From: Desulfosarcina sp. BuS5
Lineage (GTDB): Bacteria; Desulfobacterota; Desulfobacteria; Desulfobacterales; BuS5
Length of the DNA stretch: 64,000 bases
Direction: 5' to 3'
Assembly: GCF_028752835.1 (NCBI RefSeq)
Contig: NZ_CP087952.1
Location: forward strand, 2,151,041 to 2,215,040
How positions within the stretch are numbered: position 1 is the stretch's first letter; every line of letters starts with the position of its first letter. The position numbers were made by a program, and so were the translations under genes. Under the pieces are notes generated by a model. That model saw only the letters and a list, made by a program, of their open reading frames with translations, did not search any database and had not been told where the DNA came from. Positions 25,418 through 34,064 of this stretch are shown in pieces.

Positions 25418-26947
25418 ATGAAAAAAAAATTTATAGGTTTGGAAGGGATGTCATTACAAGAACTCGCATCCATCGCGAGGGACCAGGTTAAGGTAAAACT
25501 GACTGAAGGTTCAAAAAAACGGATTCTTGCATCCCGCAACCTGGTGGAACAATGGTTAAAAGAAGAAAAGGCGGTATACGGAATTACCACCGGATTCGGT
25601 GCCCTGAGTGATGTGAGGATATCACGTCTGGATACCCGCAAGCTCCAAAAAAATATTCTTATGAGCCATGCATGCGGTGTAGGGAATCCGTTTGATGAAG
25701 AGATTGTCCGGGCTGTGCTGGCACTTCGTATCAAAGACCTGGCCCGGGGGAATTCAGGCATCCGGCTTGAAACCGTCAATTTTCTGGTTGAGATTCTGAA
25801 CCGCGGTGTTTGCCCTTTGATTCCTGAAAAAGGGTCAGTGGGCGCCAGCGGCGACCTTGCGCCCCTGGCACATCTCGGACTTGTATTGATCGGCCTGGGA
25901 GAAGCAAGATACAAAAACTGCAGTATGTCGGGGAAAGAAGCCCTCCGGTTATGCGGCCTGTCGCCGTTAAGTCTTGAAGCAGGCGAAGGCCTTGCACTTC
26001 TAAACGGAACTCAAGTCATGACCGGGATTGGGGGCCTGACTGTATACGACTCCCTGAGACTGGCAAAGATTATAGATATTGCTGCGGCCATGAGCCTGGA
26101 AGTACTCCTGGGCAGCAGAACGGAATTCGACGCCAGAATACATAAGCTCAGGCCCCATCCCGGGCAGATTACGGCTGCCGGCAATATGGATCGAATTATT
26201 CATGATAGTGAAATAATCAGCTCGCACAAAGACTGCGGGCGTATCCAGGATGCATATACATTACGATGCTCGCCACAAGTGCATGGCGCCAGCCGGGATG
26301 CGATTGAATATGCGATGAAAACAATTGAGACAGAAATAAATTCTTCCACAAACAATCCCCTTATCTTTCCTGAATCCGGCGATTTTCTGCTGGGCGGAAA
26401 TTTCCACGGTCAGCCGGTAGCCCTTGCAATGGATTTTCTCGGTATCGCCGTTTCCGAACTGGCGAATATATCAGAGCGGCGGATAGAACGTCTTGTAAAC
26501 CCCAAGCTGAGCGGCCTGCCGGCGTTTCTTGTAAATGACGGAGGACTTAATTCCGGTTTTATGATCGCTCAATATACCGCTGCAGCGCTTGTTTCCGAAA
26601 ACAAGGTGTTGTCGCATCCTGCAAGTGTGGATTCCATTCCAACCTCTGCCAATAAGGAAGATCATGTTTCCATGGGAACCATTGCAGCCAGAAAATGCAG
26701 GGAAATAGTTAAGAATGCTGAGCATGTCGTTGCTATTGAATTGCTGTGCGGCGCTCAGGCGATGGACCTTTTTACAAATATAAAACCAGGTAAAGGCACT
26801 ATGGCCGCATACAGAGCAATCAGGAGTACGGTAAAACATCTGGATAACGATCGTATTCTATACAAGGATATTGAAGCATTAAAACAGCTTATACAGAATG
26901 AAAAGATTCTGGAAGCTGTGGAAGCAGAGGTGGGGGCAATTGCTTAG
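25418..26947 (+). CDS. hutH: Histidine ammonia-lyase (MIO enzyme)
   Basis: A 509-residue member of the aromatic amino acid lyase family. The Ala-Ser-Gly triad that cyclises to the MIO prosthetic group is in GSVGASGDLAPLAH (about residues 143-145). The catalytic Tyr is in VYGITTGFG, and RIQDAYTLRCSPQVHGA is the histidase-type pattern. It converts L-histidine to urocanate plus ammonia; no hutU, hutI or hutG is in the window. Phe/Tyr specificity or an aminomutase cannot be fully excluded. GGGGAT precedes the ATG. The stop codon TAG is formed at the junction with the repeat end at 26947. Confidence 0.88.
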   Translation: MKKKFIGLEGMSLQELASIARDQVKVKLTEGSKKRILASRNLVEQWLKEEKAVYGITTGFGALSDVRISRLDTRKLQKNILMSHACGVGNPFDEEIVRAVLALRIKDLARGNSGIRLETVNFLVEILNRGVCPLIPEKGSVGASGDLAPLAHLGLVLIGLGEARYKNCSMSGKEALRLCGLSPLSLEAGEGLALLNGTQVMTGIGGLTVYDSLRLAKIIDIAAAMSLEVLLGSRTEFDARIHKLRPHPGQITAAGNMDRIIHDSEIISSHKDCGRIQDAYTLRCSPQVHGASRDAIEYAMKTIETEINSSTNNPLIFPESGDFLLGGNFHGQPVALAMDFLGIAVSELANISERRIERLVNPKLSGLPAFLVNDGGLNSGFMIAQYTAAALVSENKVLSHPASVDSIPTSANKEDHVSMGTIAARKCREIVKNAEHVVAIELLCGAQAMDLFTNIKPGKGTMAAYRAIRSTVKHLDNDRILYKDIEALKQLIQNEKILEAVEAEVGAIA

Positions 26948-26966
26948 GGTTCGCTCAAAAAAGGCT
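26944..26966. repeat. Partial end of family C element against the hutH stop
   Basis: TTA then GGGTTCGCTCAAAAAAGG matches the terminal sequence of the 157-bp elements (right-end complement GGGTTCGCACAAAAATAA) with the same TTA flank. The opposite end was not found nearby. The hutH stop TAG is made of TA from the flank and G from the element. The remaining sequence to 27230 shows no gene that I trust. Confidence 0.45.
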
Positions 26967-27230
26967 GAGGTGCGGTCTGAAAGCACTTTAGGAGATCGCA
27001 TTTTCCGCCTTTACCTCCAGCCGATCAATGTTGGAAAGCCCAAACGCAGATCCTATACCGAGGGAAAAGATAAACAGCAGTAGGAATATGGATTGGAAAA
27101 CCAGTCATATACTTTCAGGCACTACTTATTGATATATACTTGTTATTTATAGTTTTATTTTGTCGTTAATTCATAAATCGGAGGCCAATAACGTTCTTTG
27201 TATATTGTTGATAAGTTGTTATGATTTATA

Positions 27231-27681
27231 ATGGACCCCAAAATTTGAACCAGTTGCTAAGCTACAAAACAAGTGGTAAAGGCAGGTTCAATTTGACACC
27301 AGAAAAGGAGGTCCATGAGAAAAAATTACAGTGGAAAATTTAAAACCAAAGTTGTCGTTGATGTTATGAAAGAACAGGAGACAGTAGCAGAATTATCATC
27401 TAAGTATGAGATTCATCGCTCACTGCTCACAAGATGGAAAAAGGAGGCCATAGAAAGATTACCAGGAATCCTTTCGACAACAAAGAAGAAGGGAAATGAT
27501 GATCAAAAATTGATAGAAGTCCTATACCAAAAGATCAGTCAACTCGAAGTAGAGAATGACTGGCTAAAAAAAGGTTGAAACAATCCGTTCCTGACCATAG
27601 ACACCTGATAGATATGGGTCACCCCGATATCAGTATCAACAAGCAATGTGAGTTGTTGCAGGTGTCTAAGGGACAAGTATA
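27231..27681 (+). mobile_element. IS3-family element, 5' part only
   Basis: The region starts near TGGACCCCAAAATTTGAACC, includes the intact orfA and the first 33 codons of orfB (LKQSVPDHRHLIDMGHPDIS... to about 27680), and is cut by the RAYT element that starts at 27682. The rest of orfB is absent. A remnant, unable to move by itself. Confidence 0.75.
27315..27578 (+). CDS. IS3-family transposase OrfA (helix-turn-helix protein)
   Basis: An 87-residue InsE/IS911-OrfA-type protein. The helix-turn-helix TVAELSSKYEIHRSLLTRWKK is followed by a leucine-zipper-like C-terminus (LIEVLYQKISQLEVENDWLKK) at which IS3 elements usually frameshift into orfB. GGAGG precedes the ATG. Only the first part of orfB follows, so it is a leftover. 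A related orfA is at 59467-59757. Confidence 0.85.
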   Translation: MRKNYSGKFKTKVVVDVMKEQETVAELSSKYEIHRSLLTRWKKEAIERLPGILSTTKKKGNDDQKLIEVLYQKISQLEVENDWLKKG

Positions 27682-28767
27682 GGGACGTCTATGATATTAT
27701 GCTTTACTTAGAAATAATTATATGATACATCTTAAACATGGCACGAAAAGCGAGAATAGATGCACCTGGAGCACTGCATCATATAATTGTCAGGGGGATA
27801 GAACGTAAGAAAATTTTCAGATCAGATTATGATCGGAGAAACTTTTTAAATCGGCTCAATAATTTGATTCCTGAAACACAAACCGAGTGTTTTGCATGGG
27901 TATTGATTCCAAACCACGTCCACTTATTATTAAAAACCGGATTGATTCCGGTTTCTGTGTTAATGAGTCGTTTGCTCACCGGATACGCGGTATGGTTCAA
28001 TAAGAAATACCGTCGCCACGGTCAACTTTTTCAAAACAGGTACAAGTCGATTTTATGCCAGGAAGATATATATCTAAAGGAATTGGTGCGTTATATCCAC
28101 TTAAACCCGTTGAGGGCGGGTCTTGTGGAAGATATGAAAAGCCTGGATAAATATAAGTGGTGCGGTCACAGTGTTCTGATGAATAAAGCCAGTGAGGAAT
28201 GGCAGAATATCGATTATGTTTATAAACTGTTTTCCGGCAAAAAAAGATTGGCAATAAAAGGGTATCGAGCGTTTGTGGAAAAAGGTATAAGCGCAGGTAA
28301 ACGGCAGGATCTTACCGGTGGTGGATTATTAAGGAGTATAGGCGGCTGGTCGGTTCTCAAAGATTTTCGCAAAGCAGGCATACGTGTTAAGGGAGATGAA
28401 CGCATTTTAGGTGACAGTGATTTTGTTGAAAATGTTTTAAAGGCCGCCGAAGAAGAATTTGAGCAGAAATATGAATTAAGAGCCAAAGGTTATGATTTCA
28501 ATCGGGTAATACAGCGGGTTGCCGAAGTGATGGGCATGGAGATTGAGCAGGTAACGGCTTTCGGGAAATCACCGCCAACAGTTAAAGCGCGAAGTCTTTT
28601 ATGTTTTTGGGCTCATCGAAAGCTCGGCATGACAACCATTGAAATTGGAAAAAAGCTGAATATATGCCAATCAGCGGTAAGTCGTTCATCCATAAGGGGT
28701 GAAAAAATTGAAAGAGAAAACAGATTTGAGTTGATAGGGTAAAAACACATAATATCATAGACGTCCC
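27682..28767 (+). mobile_element. RAYT transposase gene bounded by perfect 20-bp inverted repeats
   Basis: GGGACGTCTATGATATTATG (27682-27701) and its exact complement (28748-28767) frame the transposase gene. The left repeat cuts the IS3 orfB. The outer bases continue to match imperfectly (TATA versus TATG), so the unit is about 1.09 kb. Most RAYT genes are fixed in genomes and flanked by REP hairpins; here the bounding repeats suggest the whole gene moved as a unit. Confidence 0.8.
27738..28742 (+). CDS. RAYT/IS200-like HUH transposase with DnaA-type C-terminal helix-turn-helix
   Basis: A 334-residue Y1-type transposase. Residues 1-150 carry the single-strand DNA transposase fold with WVLIPNHVHLLLKTG (HUH motif) and the tyrosine region in YKSILCQEDIYLKELVRYIH. 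The C-terminal 80 residues (GYDFNRVIQRVAEVMGMEIEQV and ATTIEIGKKLN-type ending TTIEIGKKLNICQSAVSRS) resemble the DnaA domain IV helix-turn-helix often fused to these proteins. It cuts and rejoins single-stranded DNA at hairpins. It appears intact. Confidence 0.88.
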   Translation: MARKARIDAPGALHHIIVRGIERKKIFRSDYDRRNFLNRLNNLIPETQTECFAWVLIPNHVHLLLKTGLIPVSVLMSRLLTGYAVWFNKKYRRHGQLFQNRYKSILCQEDIYLKELVRYIHLNPLRAGLVEDMKSLDKYKWCGHSVLMNKASEEWQNIDYVYKLFSGKKRLAIKGYRAFVEKGISAGKRQDLTGGGLLRSIGGWSVLKDFRKAGIRVKGDERILGDSDFVENVLKAAEEEFEQKYELRAKGYDFNRVIQRVAEVMGMEIEQVTAFGKSPPTVKARSLLCFWAHRKLGMTTIEIGKKLNICQSAVSRSSIRGEKIERENRFELIG

Positions 28768-28841
28768 CATACCTGCCCTTTTCCCAGTCCCTCTCTATGC
28801 CTTGGTTCGGTTATTTTATTTTATCAATTACTTTTATATCA

Positions 28842-29066
28842 TTAAGCAGATAGTGCCTGATAAATAATCGGGCGATATTTAGGTTGTGGAATTGACTTAC
28901 CCTTTGATTTGGCAGCCTCAAGCCATAGCGATTTGGCCTTTTGGACTTCACATAGTGCCTCATCAGGTGTATCTCCGAATGCTGAACATGCTTCAAGATC
29001 AGGGATGTCAGCAATATAACCACCGTCATCATCAGAATAGAAAATGTTGATATGATAGTCACGCAT
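28842..29066 (-). CDS. hicB: HicB-type antitoxin
   Basis: A 74-residue HicB fold protein. The start MRDYHINIFYSDDDGGYIADIPDLEACSA-type pattern (strand, acidic turn, GGYIADIPDLE) and TPDEALCEVQKAKSLWLE are typical. It lacks a C-terminal DNA-binding domain beyond a short tail (QPKYRPIIYQALSA). Start overlaps the hicA stop by 1 base. The order hicA then hicB is standard; HicB blocks HicA activity and represses the operon. Confidence 0.85.
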   Translation of the reverse strand: MRDYHINIFYSDDDGGYIADIPDLEACSAFGDTPDEALCEVQKAKSLWLEAAKSKGKSIPQPKYRPIIYQALSA

Positions 29067-29320
29067 TATTCATTCTCCTTCAATTTCAGATTATGCTTTT
29101 CGATAAGTTTCAAAAATTGACGAATTTGATATGGTTTTGCCTGACCTTTTAAATTTTGAAGATTAATAAGCTCCGGGATGCCTGGTCGAACGAAAATGTG
29201 GTGGCTTCCATCAGTTCTTGAAAGATTGAAGCCAAAACCTTTAACAAGATTTACCATATCAGAAAATTTTATGTTTTTCGATCCAGAAAGTATTTTTTGA
29301 AGTATTTTTTTCCTGTTCAT
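29066..29320 (-). CDS. hicA: HicA-type mRNA interferase toxin
   Basis: An 84-residue double-stranded RNA-binding-like toxin. The catalytic His is in GSHHIFVRPG (about residue 40), after the KGFGFNLSRTDGSHH pattern. It cleaves mRNA independently of ribosomes when freed from HicB. Its orientation (away from the integron-type integrase at 29749) is that expected of an integron cassette, but no attC could be recognised after hicB. Confidence 0.85.
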   Translation of the reverse strand: MNRKKILQKILSGSKNIKFSDMVNLVKGFGFNLSRTDGSHHIFVRPGIPELINLQNLKGQAKPYQIRQFLKLIEKHNLKLKENE

Positions 29321-29419
29321 TTATTTTGAACTTTTCCAAACCGAACTATTGTAATATGCAGAAAAAAATCTGTATATTAACACTTCAACTTTCTGGTTTG
29401 CGGTTAATTCGGTAGTCAA

Positions 29420-29464
29420 AACCCTGAAGGGGTTAAATATACCAGCCCAGGGCAACGCCCTGGG
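29420..29464. repeat. Tandem short hairpins of a common dispersed-repeat type
   Basis: AACCC-tgaag-GGGTT (29420-29434) followed by CCCAGGGC-aac-GCCCTGGG (29446-29464). This double-hairpin layout occurs as a dispersed intergenic repeat in many bacteria. Function unknown. Confidence 0.5.
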
Positions 29465-29507
29465 AAATATTATATTGTGCCCTTTCAAGGCTAAAAAGCT
29501 TTTATAA

Positions 29508-29681
29508 ACTCAACTTTCGGGGTTAAAATGTGCTTCAATAATTTCAATATGTTAGATATCTAAAATCGCAAATTTTATAGCATTAAAAAGAGTTTTTATA
29601 AACTATATTTTAGAGATATTTCTACATAACATCTTGAAGTTATATAAAATTATATATCTGCATCAAGTCCGAAAGTTGAGT
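29508..29681. repeat. Family E MITE, 174 bp, TAA target duplication
   Basis: The termini ACTCAACTTTCGG (29508-29520) and its perfect complement (29669-29681) are flanked on both sides by TAA (29505-29507 and 29682-29684). The interior is itself an imperfect palindrome (AATTTCAATATGTTA pairs with TAACATCTTGAAGTT; GATATCTAAAAT with ATTTTAGAGATATT). It lies between hicA and the integrase. Outer ends share ACTC(G/A)ACT with the 190-bp element at 58549. Confidence 0.75.
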
Positions 29682-29748
29682 TAACACTATATATTCTCTT
29701 TATAATGTGATATATTGTTGATTAATACAGATTTAACAGGAATATATT

Positions 29749-30759
29749 ATGGCATATAAGAAAGAACATGTAAAGGAGAGGTTTCGCCCAAAACCAGGTA
29801 AGCTTTTAGATCAAGTGCGTGAGGTAATGCACTATCATCATTACGCAATCCGGACAGAAAAAACGTATATAAAATGGATATTGGATTATATCCGTTTTAA
29901 TGGGACCCGGCACCCTCGGGAAATGGGTAAACCGGAGATCGAGCGGTTTTTAAGTCATCTTGCTGTTAACAGAAAGCTGGCGCCTTCAACACAGAATCAG
30001 GCGCTTCATGCAATTATTTTTCTTTACAAATATGTTTTGGACATGCCGCTTAACGATTACATCGACGCGACCCGTTCGAAAAAGCAGAAAAGACTGCCGA
30101 GGGTGTTGAGTCAGTCGGAGATCAGTGAATTTTTTAAACACATCAGCGGAACCAAGGAATTGATGGCAAAGCTCTTGTACGGTTCAGGCTTGCGCCTGAT
30201 GGAATGTATACGGCTTCGAGTAAAGGATGTAGATTTTGAAAATCATCAGATTATTGCGCGGGACGGAAAGGGAGGAAAAGACAGGGCAACCGTTTTGCCA
30301 AAGCCTATCCGGGAAGACTTGCGGTTGCATCTAAAAGGGGTCCGAAAGCTTTTTGAGCAAGACCTGGCGGAGGGACGGGCGGATGTATATATGCCGCATG
30401 CATTGGCAAAGAAATATTCGGGGGCTGGAAAGTCGTGGCTGTGGCAATGGGTTTTCCCCGCGAAGAATTATTCAAAAGATCCAAGGACTAAAAAAATTCG
30501 TCGACACCATGCCCATGAAACCGGTTTACAGAAAGCGGTTGCAAATGCCGCGAAAAAGGCAGGCATTAATAAGCGGGTGGGCCCGCATGTTCTCCGTCAT
30601 TCGTTTGCAACCCATATGCTGGAAGCTGGCAAGGATATTCGGCGAGTGCAGGAACTCTTAGGGCACGCGGACGTGCGGACAACCATGATCTATACCAATG
30701 TGATGATTACAAATTTCGAAACCCTGGGAAGTCCGCTGGATAATCTGGATAACGATTGA
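29749..30759 (+). CDS. Integron-type tyrosine integrase (IntI family)
   Basis: A 336-residue tyrosine recombinase. Catalytic residues are visible: Arg in YGSGLRLMECIRLR, His-x-x-Arg in HVLRHSFATH, His/Trp position in LLGHADVR and Tyr in TTMIYTNV. The additional segment before the HxxR box (ALAKKYSGAGKSWLWQWVFP, then RRHHAHETGLQKAV) is the insert that separates IntI from XerC/D. IntI recombines attI and attC sites to capture gene cassettes. No clear attI or attC was found, so it could be an orphan. The hicBA genes on its upstream side run in cassette orientation. Confidence 0.85.
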   Translation: MAYKKEHVKERFRPKPGKLLDQVREVMHYHHYAIRTEKTYIKWILDYIRFNGTRHPREMGKPEIERFLSHLAVNRKLAPSTQNQALHAIIFLYKYVLDMPLNDYIDATRSKKQKRLPRVLSQSEISEFFKHISGTKELMAKLLYGSGLRLMECIRLRVKDVDFENHQIIARDGKGGKDRATVLPKPIREDLRLHLKGVRKLFEQDLAEGRADVYMPHALAKKYSGAGKSWLWQWVFPAKNYSKDPRTKKIRRHHAHETGLQKAVANAAKKAGINKRVGPHVLRHSFATHMLEAGKDIRRVQELLGHADVRTTMIYTNVMITNFETLGSPLDNLDND

Positions 30760-30877
30760 ACCGAGTATATAGATTTCCACAGAGCAGTGCCCGAACGAAA
30801 ACCAGGTTCAGGCACTATTTATCTAAAAATTGATAAATATCAGCATTGCAGTACGAAGGGCAATTGAATAAAGCAAA

Positions 30878-32425
30878 ATGAAAAATAACTCGCTTAACAG
30901 CTTTTTTTTAGATAATTTCTCCAAGCACGGAAACAAAACCGCCCTGACTTTTTTCAGGGGCAATTCTGTTGAGACCGTAATTTCCTATAAGGAATTAATT
31001 CAGGATTCAAGCAGTATGGCCGGCGCTTTGATTAACCTGGGGATTGAAAAAGGGGACCGGGTCATCATTTATCTTGATAAATCAATAGTTTTCGTTGTTG
31101 CGCATCTTGCGCTCCAAAGGCTTGGAGCCGTTACGGTGCCCCTTAATCCGGGTTTTAAAAAAAATGAACTCTATTATTTTATTAAAGATACAGAGACCAA
31201 ACTGATTCTGTGCGGTATCAGGCATGAAAAAATGATCAAGGAGATAGATCATGAAATAAAAACCCTGCTCCTAAACACTGCCATTCCTTACCAGGATCTG
31301 GATCTGTTCCGGCCGGCATCCATAATGCTTACAGATCCGAAACCTGAACCAGGGCCGGATGATCACGGGCTTATAATCTATACTTCGGGAACAACCGGCA
31401 AACCCAAGGGGGCCCTGCTCACCCAGCGCAACCTTATTCATGATGCCTGCAATATCATCAAAAAATGGGAAATATCCGAAACCGATGTTCTTTGTCATGC
31501 CCTGCCCCTTTTTCATGTGCATGGTCTCTGTTTCGCGCTTCATACCGCACTGGTCGCAGGCTCACATGTGCTGATTCCGGACGAATTCTCTCCCGACAAT
31601 GTCATTAATCTGCTCTCCAAAAAAGAGGGCCGGCATGTTTGCTCGATTTTTATGGCCGTTCCTTCCATGTACGTGAAAATGATGGACTTTATAAGAAACA
31701 AGAGATACGATTTCAGCCATATGCGATTATGGACATCAGGTTCAGCGCCGCTGCCGGCAAAAGATTTTGAGAGGATAAAAGCTTTGTTCGGTCAGGAGCC
31801 GGTTGAGCGTGAGGGTATGTCTGAAACCGGCATGAATTTTTCCAATCCCCTGCACGGTACCAGGAAGCCTGGATCTATAGGGTTGCCCATGCCGGGGCTT
31901 GAAGTAAGGATTGTAAATCTTGAAACATTTAAAGATGTTTCACCTGGTGAAGAGGGCGAAATCTGGCTTAAGGGTCCTTCAATCACCCCTGGTTACTGGC
32001 GCAAACCCGACGAAACAGCACAAGCATTTGAAAAAGGCTGGTTCAGAACAGGTGATTTGGGTAGAATTGATAAAAACGGGTACTATTATCTAACAGATCG
32101 ATGCAAACATATTATCATATCCGGAGGGGAAAATATCTCTCCCAAAGAGATAGAAGGAATTATAAACCTGCTGGAGGATGTCCTGGAGTCCTCGGTAATC
32201 GGCATGCCGGATGAAAAATGGGGTGAAAGAGTAATGGCTGCGGTTGTCGTAAAATCCGACACAAGCCTTGATGCCGGAACGATTCAGCAATTTTGCAGGA
32301 AACATTTCCATGACTGGAAATGCCCCAAGGAGATATTTTTTTTAAAAGAACTGCCTAAAAATGCCATGGGAAAAATTATGAAAGAAGAAATAAAAAAAAT
32401 ATACGCAAGGAGTAAAAAAATATGA
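30878..32425 (+). CDS. AMP-forming acyl-CoA ligase, first gene of biotin operon
   Basis: A 515-residue member of the ANL superfamily. Motifs: IIYTSGTTGKPKG (P-loop, about residue 166), GMSETGMN (A5), GWFRTGDLG (A8 hinge) and the catalytic Lys in KNAMGKIMK near the C-terminus. The overall pattern resembles malonyl-CoA synthetase and other small-acid ligases. It overlaps the next gene by 4 bases and heads an operon with bioB-A-F-D. A role as a pimeloyl-CoA supplier (in place of BioW or BioC/BioH, neither of which is visible) is attractive but inferred. The substrate is not shown by sequence. Confidence 0.85.
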   Translation: MKNNSLNSFFLDNFSKHGNKTALTFFRGNSVETVISYKELIQDSSSMAGALINLGIEKGDRVIIYLDKSIVFVVAHLALQRLGAVTVPLNPGFKKNELYYFIKDTETKLILCGIRHEKMIKEIDHEIKTLLLNTAIPYQDLDLFRPASIMLTDPKPEPGPDDHGLIIYTSGTTGKPKGALLTQRNLIHDACNIIKKWEISETDVLCHALPLFHVHGLCFALHTALVAGSHVLIPDEFSPDNVINLLSKKEGRHVCSIFMAVPSMYVKMMDFIRNKRYDFSHMRLWTSGSAPLPAKDFERIKALFGQEPVEREGMSETGMNFSNPLHGTRKPGSIGLPMPGLEVRIVNLETFKDVSPGEEGEIWLKGPSITPGYWRKPDETAQAFEKGWFRTGDLGRIDKNGYYYLTDRCKHIIISGGENISPKEIEGIINLLEDVLESSVIGMPDEKWGERVMAAVVVKSDTSLDAGTIQQFCRKHFHDWKCPKEIFFLKELPKNAMGKIMKEEIKKIYARSKKI

Positions 32426-33204
32426 AAATTATAATTTGCGGCAAAGGCGGAAGCGGCAAAAGCACAATAACAGCTTTGCTTGCACAGGCGCTTCAGGAGA
32501 GAAAGTTTAACGTTGTTCTGATTGATGCAGATGAATCAAATCTTGGTTTGCACCGGCTGATGGGCATTTCTGCGCCCGTTAACATTATGGACAATCTTGG
32601 AGGGAAAAAAGAGTTTAAAAAGAAGATGAACAGCCCGCTTTCAGGGGGTATTGGTGAATTATTCAGGGATAACATGAAAATAGACGAAATTCCCGCTGAT
32701 TGCGTTACACAAAGGAGTGACATCAGCGGCGGCATCAAACTGCTCTCCATAGGGAAAATTCACACTTCAGGCGAAGGATGTGCGTGTCCCATGGGGGTGT
32801 TGTCCAAAATGATTCTTTCCAAACTTGCCCTTGGCGATCATGATATAATTCTCATTGATACGGGTGCAGGGGTCGAGCATTTCGGCCGGGGTATAGATTT
32901 AAAGTGCGATTTAATTCTAAGTATTGTTGACCCTTCCTTTGAATCATTCATGCTGGCAAAAAAGATGGGGGATATGGCGGATCAGGCAGAGATAGATTTA
33001 TTTTTTATTTTGAATAAAGTGGATGATAATGTAATTGAAGCCATGACTGCGGGTATTGACCAGGAGAGGGTGATTACAAAAATACCCCAAAACAAATCCA
33101 TTTTTCTGAAAAGTCTTGAAGGCCGGGAACTTACCGAACATATCCCGGAAATCGATCCGGTATGCAGTTTGATCGAAAAAAGAAGGGTTGAAACTCACGG
33201 TTAA
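32422..33204 (+). CDS. CooC/MinD-type P-loop ATPase
   Basis: A 260-residue SIMIBI-class ATPase with the deviant Walker A GKGGSGKST at the N-terminus, DADESNLGLHRLMG (switch I area) and a CxC motif in GEGCACPMG as in CooC nickel-insertion ATPases. IILIDTGAGVEHFGRG is the Walker B region. CooC proteins mature carbon monoxide dehydrogenase. Here it lies between an acyl-CoA ligase and a Mut7-C protein in a biotin operon with no CODH, so its target is unknown. ATGA-type 4-base overlap with the upstream gene. Confidence 0.85.
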   Translation: MKIIICGKGGSGKSTITALLAQALQERKFNVVLIDADESNLGLHRLMGISAPVNIMDNLGGKKEFKKKMNSPLSGGIGELFRDNMKIDEIPADCVTQRSDISGGIKLLSIGKIHTSGEGCACPMGVLSKMILSKLALGDHDIILIDTGAGVEHFGRGIDLKCDLILSIVDPSFESFMLAKKMGDMADQAEIDLFFILNKVDDNVIEAMTAGIDQERVITKIPQNKSIFLKSLEGRELTEHIPEIDPVCSLIEKRRVETHG

Positions 33205-33228
33205 CGGTTGATCAAAGCAGAAGGCAAT

Positions 33229-34008
33229 ATGCCGTTTATTTCAATAAACCTCTCTGAAGCTTTTTTCTGTTTCCTGTCACCCGGAAACCGTAACAGGAGT
33301 ATAGATTATCCTGGAGACAGGAATGCTTCCATCAAAGATATAATAGAATCCCTCGGAGTCCCCCACACGGAAATAGGCCGTATATCCGTTCAAGATAAAG
33401 AGGTGGATTTCACTTTTATCCCAAAAAGCCGTGATGCAGTTAAAGTATATCCTGTAGATGTGCCGTTTGATGTAACCATCTCTTCCCTGCTCCGGCCTGA
33501 ACCATTGAGCAGGGTTTCTTTTTTTGTGGATCTTAATGTGGGCAAGCTTGCTCTTTTATTGAGAATTCTGGGCCTTGACACGGAGTCCGCCCCTGATCTT
33601 GACGATAAGGAGATTGCTTTAAAGGTTGAGAAAGAAAAGAGAATCCTTCTGAGCAAGGACATAGGGCTCCTTAAAAGAAAGAATATTATATTCGGCAGGC
33701 ATGTCAGGGCGATCTTTCCTGATGACCAGTTAAAAGAAGTTCTTGATCATTTTGGTCTGAAAGGGCCTTTTGACCTCTTTTCATTATGCCTGCTCTGCAA
33801 CAGGAAAACATTAATAGTAAATAAAGAAGATATTATTGACCGACTGGAGCCTCTTACTATTAAATATTTCGATCATTTTAAAATATGTCCTCGCTGTGAG
33901 CGTATTTACTGGCAGGGAACTCATCATGAAGAAATGAAAAAAAGACTCTCCCGCATTGGTATTTCAACAACCCCTTCATTGGTCAACCATACAATTGATA
34001 ATGGTTGA
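33229..34008 (+). CDS. Mut7-C domain protein with ubiquitin-like N-terminus
   Basis: About 259 residues. The N-terminal 90 residues form a ubiquitin-fold (Mut7-C ubiquitin) region. A PIN-like Mut7-C RNase domain (FVDLNVGKLALLLRILGLDTE, RILLSKDIGLLKRKN) follows, with a zinc ribbon (CLLCNRKT and CPRCERIYWQG). These are predicted RNases of unknown substrate. The ATG at 33229 is preferred (GAAGG just before it) over a TTG at 33208. A link to biotin synthesis is not known. Confidence 0.8.
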   Translation: MPFISINLSEAFFCFLSPGNRNRSIDYPGDRNASIKDIIESLGVPHTEIGRISVQDKEVDFTFIPKSRDAVKVYPVDVPFDVTISSLLRPEPLSRVSFFVDLNVGKLALLLRILGLDTESAPDLDDKEIALKVEKEKRILLSKDIGLLKRKNIIFGRHVRAIFPDDQLKEVLDHFGLKGPFDLFSLCLLCNRKTLIVNKEDIIDRLEPLTIKYFDHFKICPRCERIYWQGTHHEEMKKRLSRIGISTTPSLVNHTIDNG

Positions 34009-34064
34009 CATTTATCTGCAAAAGTTATAGGCTCCCGCCAAAAATATTGGAGGTTTTTTTTAAC

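Noticed and set aside
29320-29748. attI/attC sites between hicA and the integrase
   Set aside because: ACTCAAC/GTTGAGT fit the core consensus but belong to a 174-bp MITE with a TAA duplication; no L boxes or extrahelical bases were recognised.
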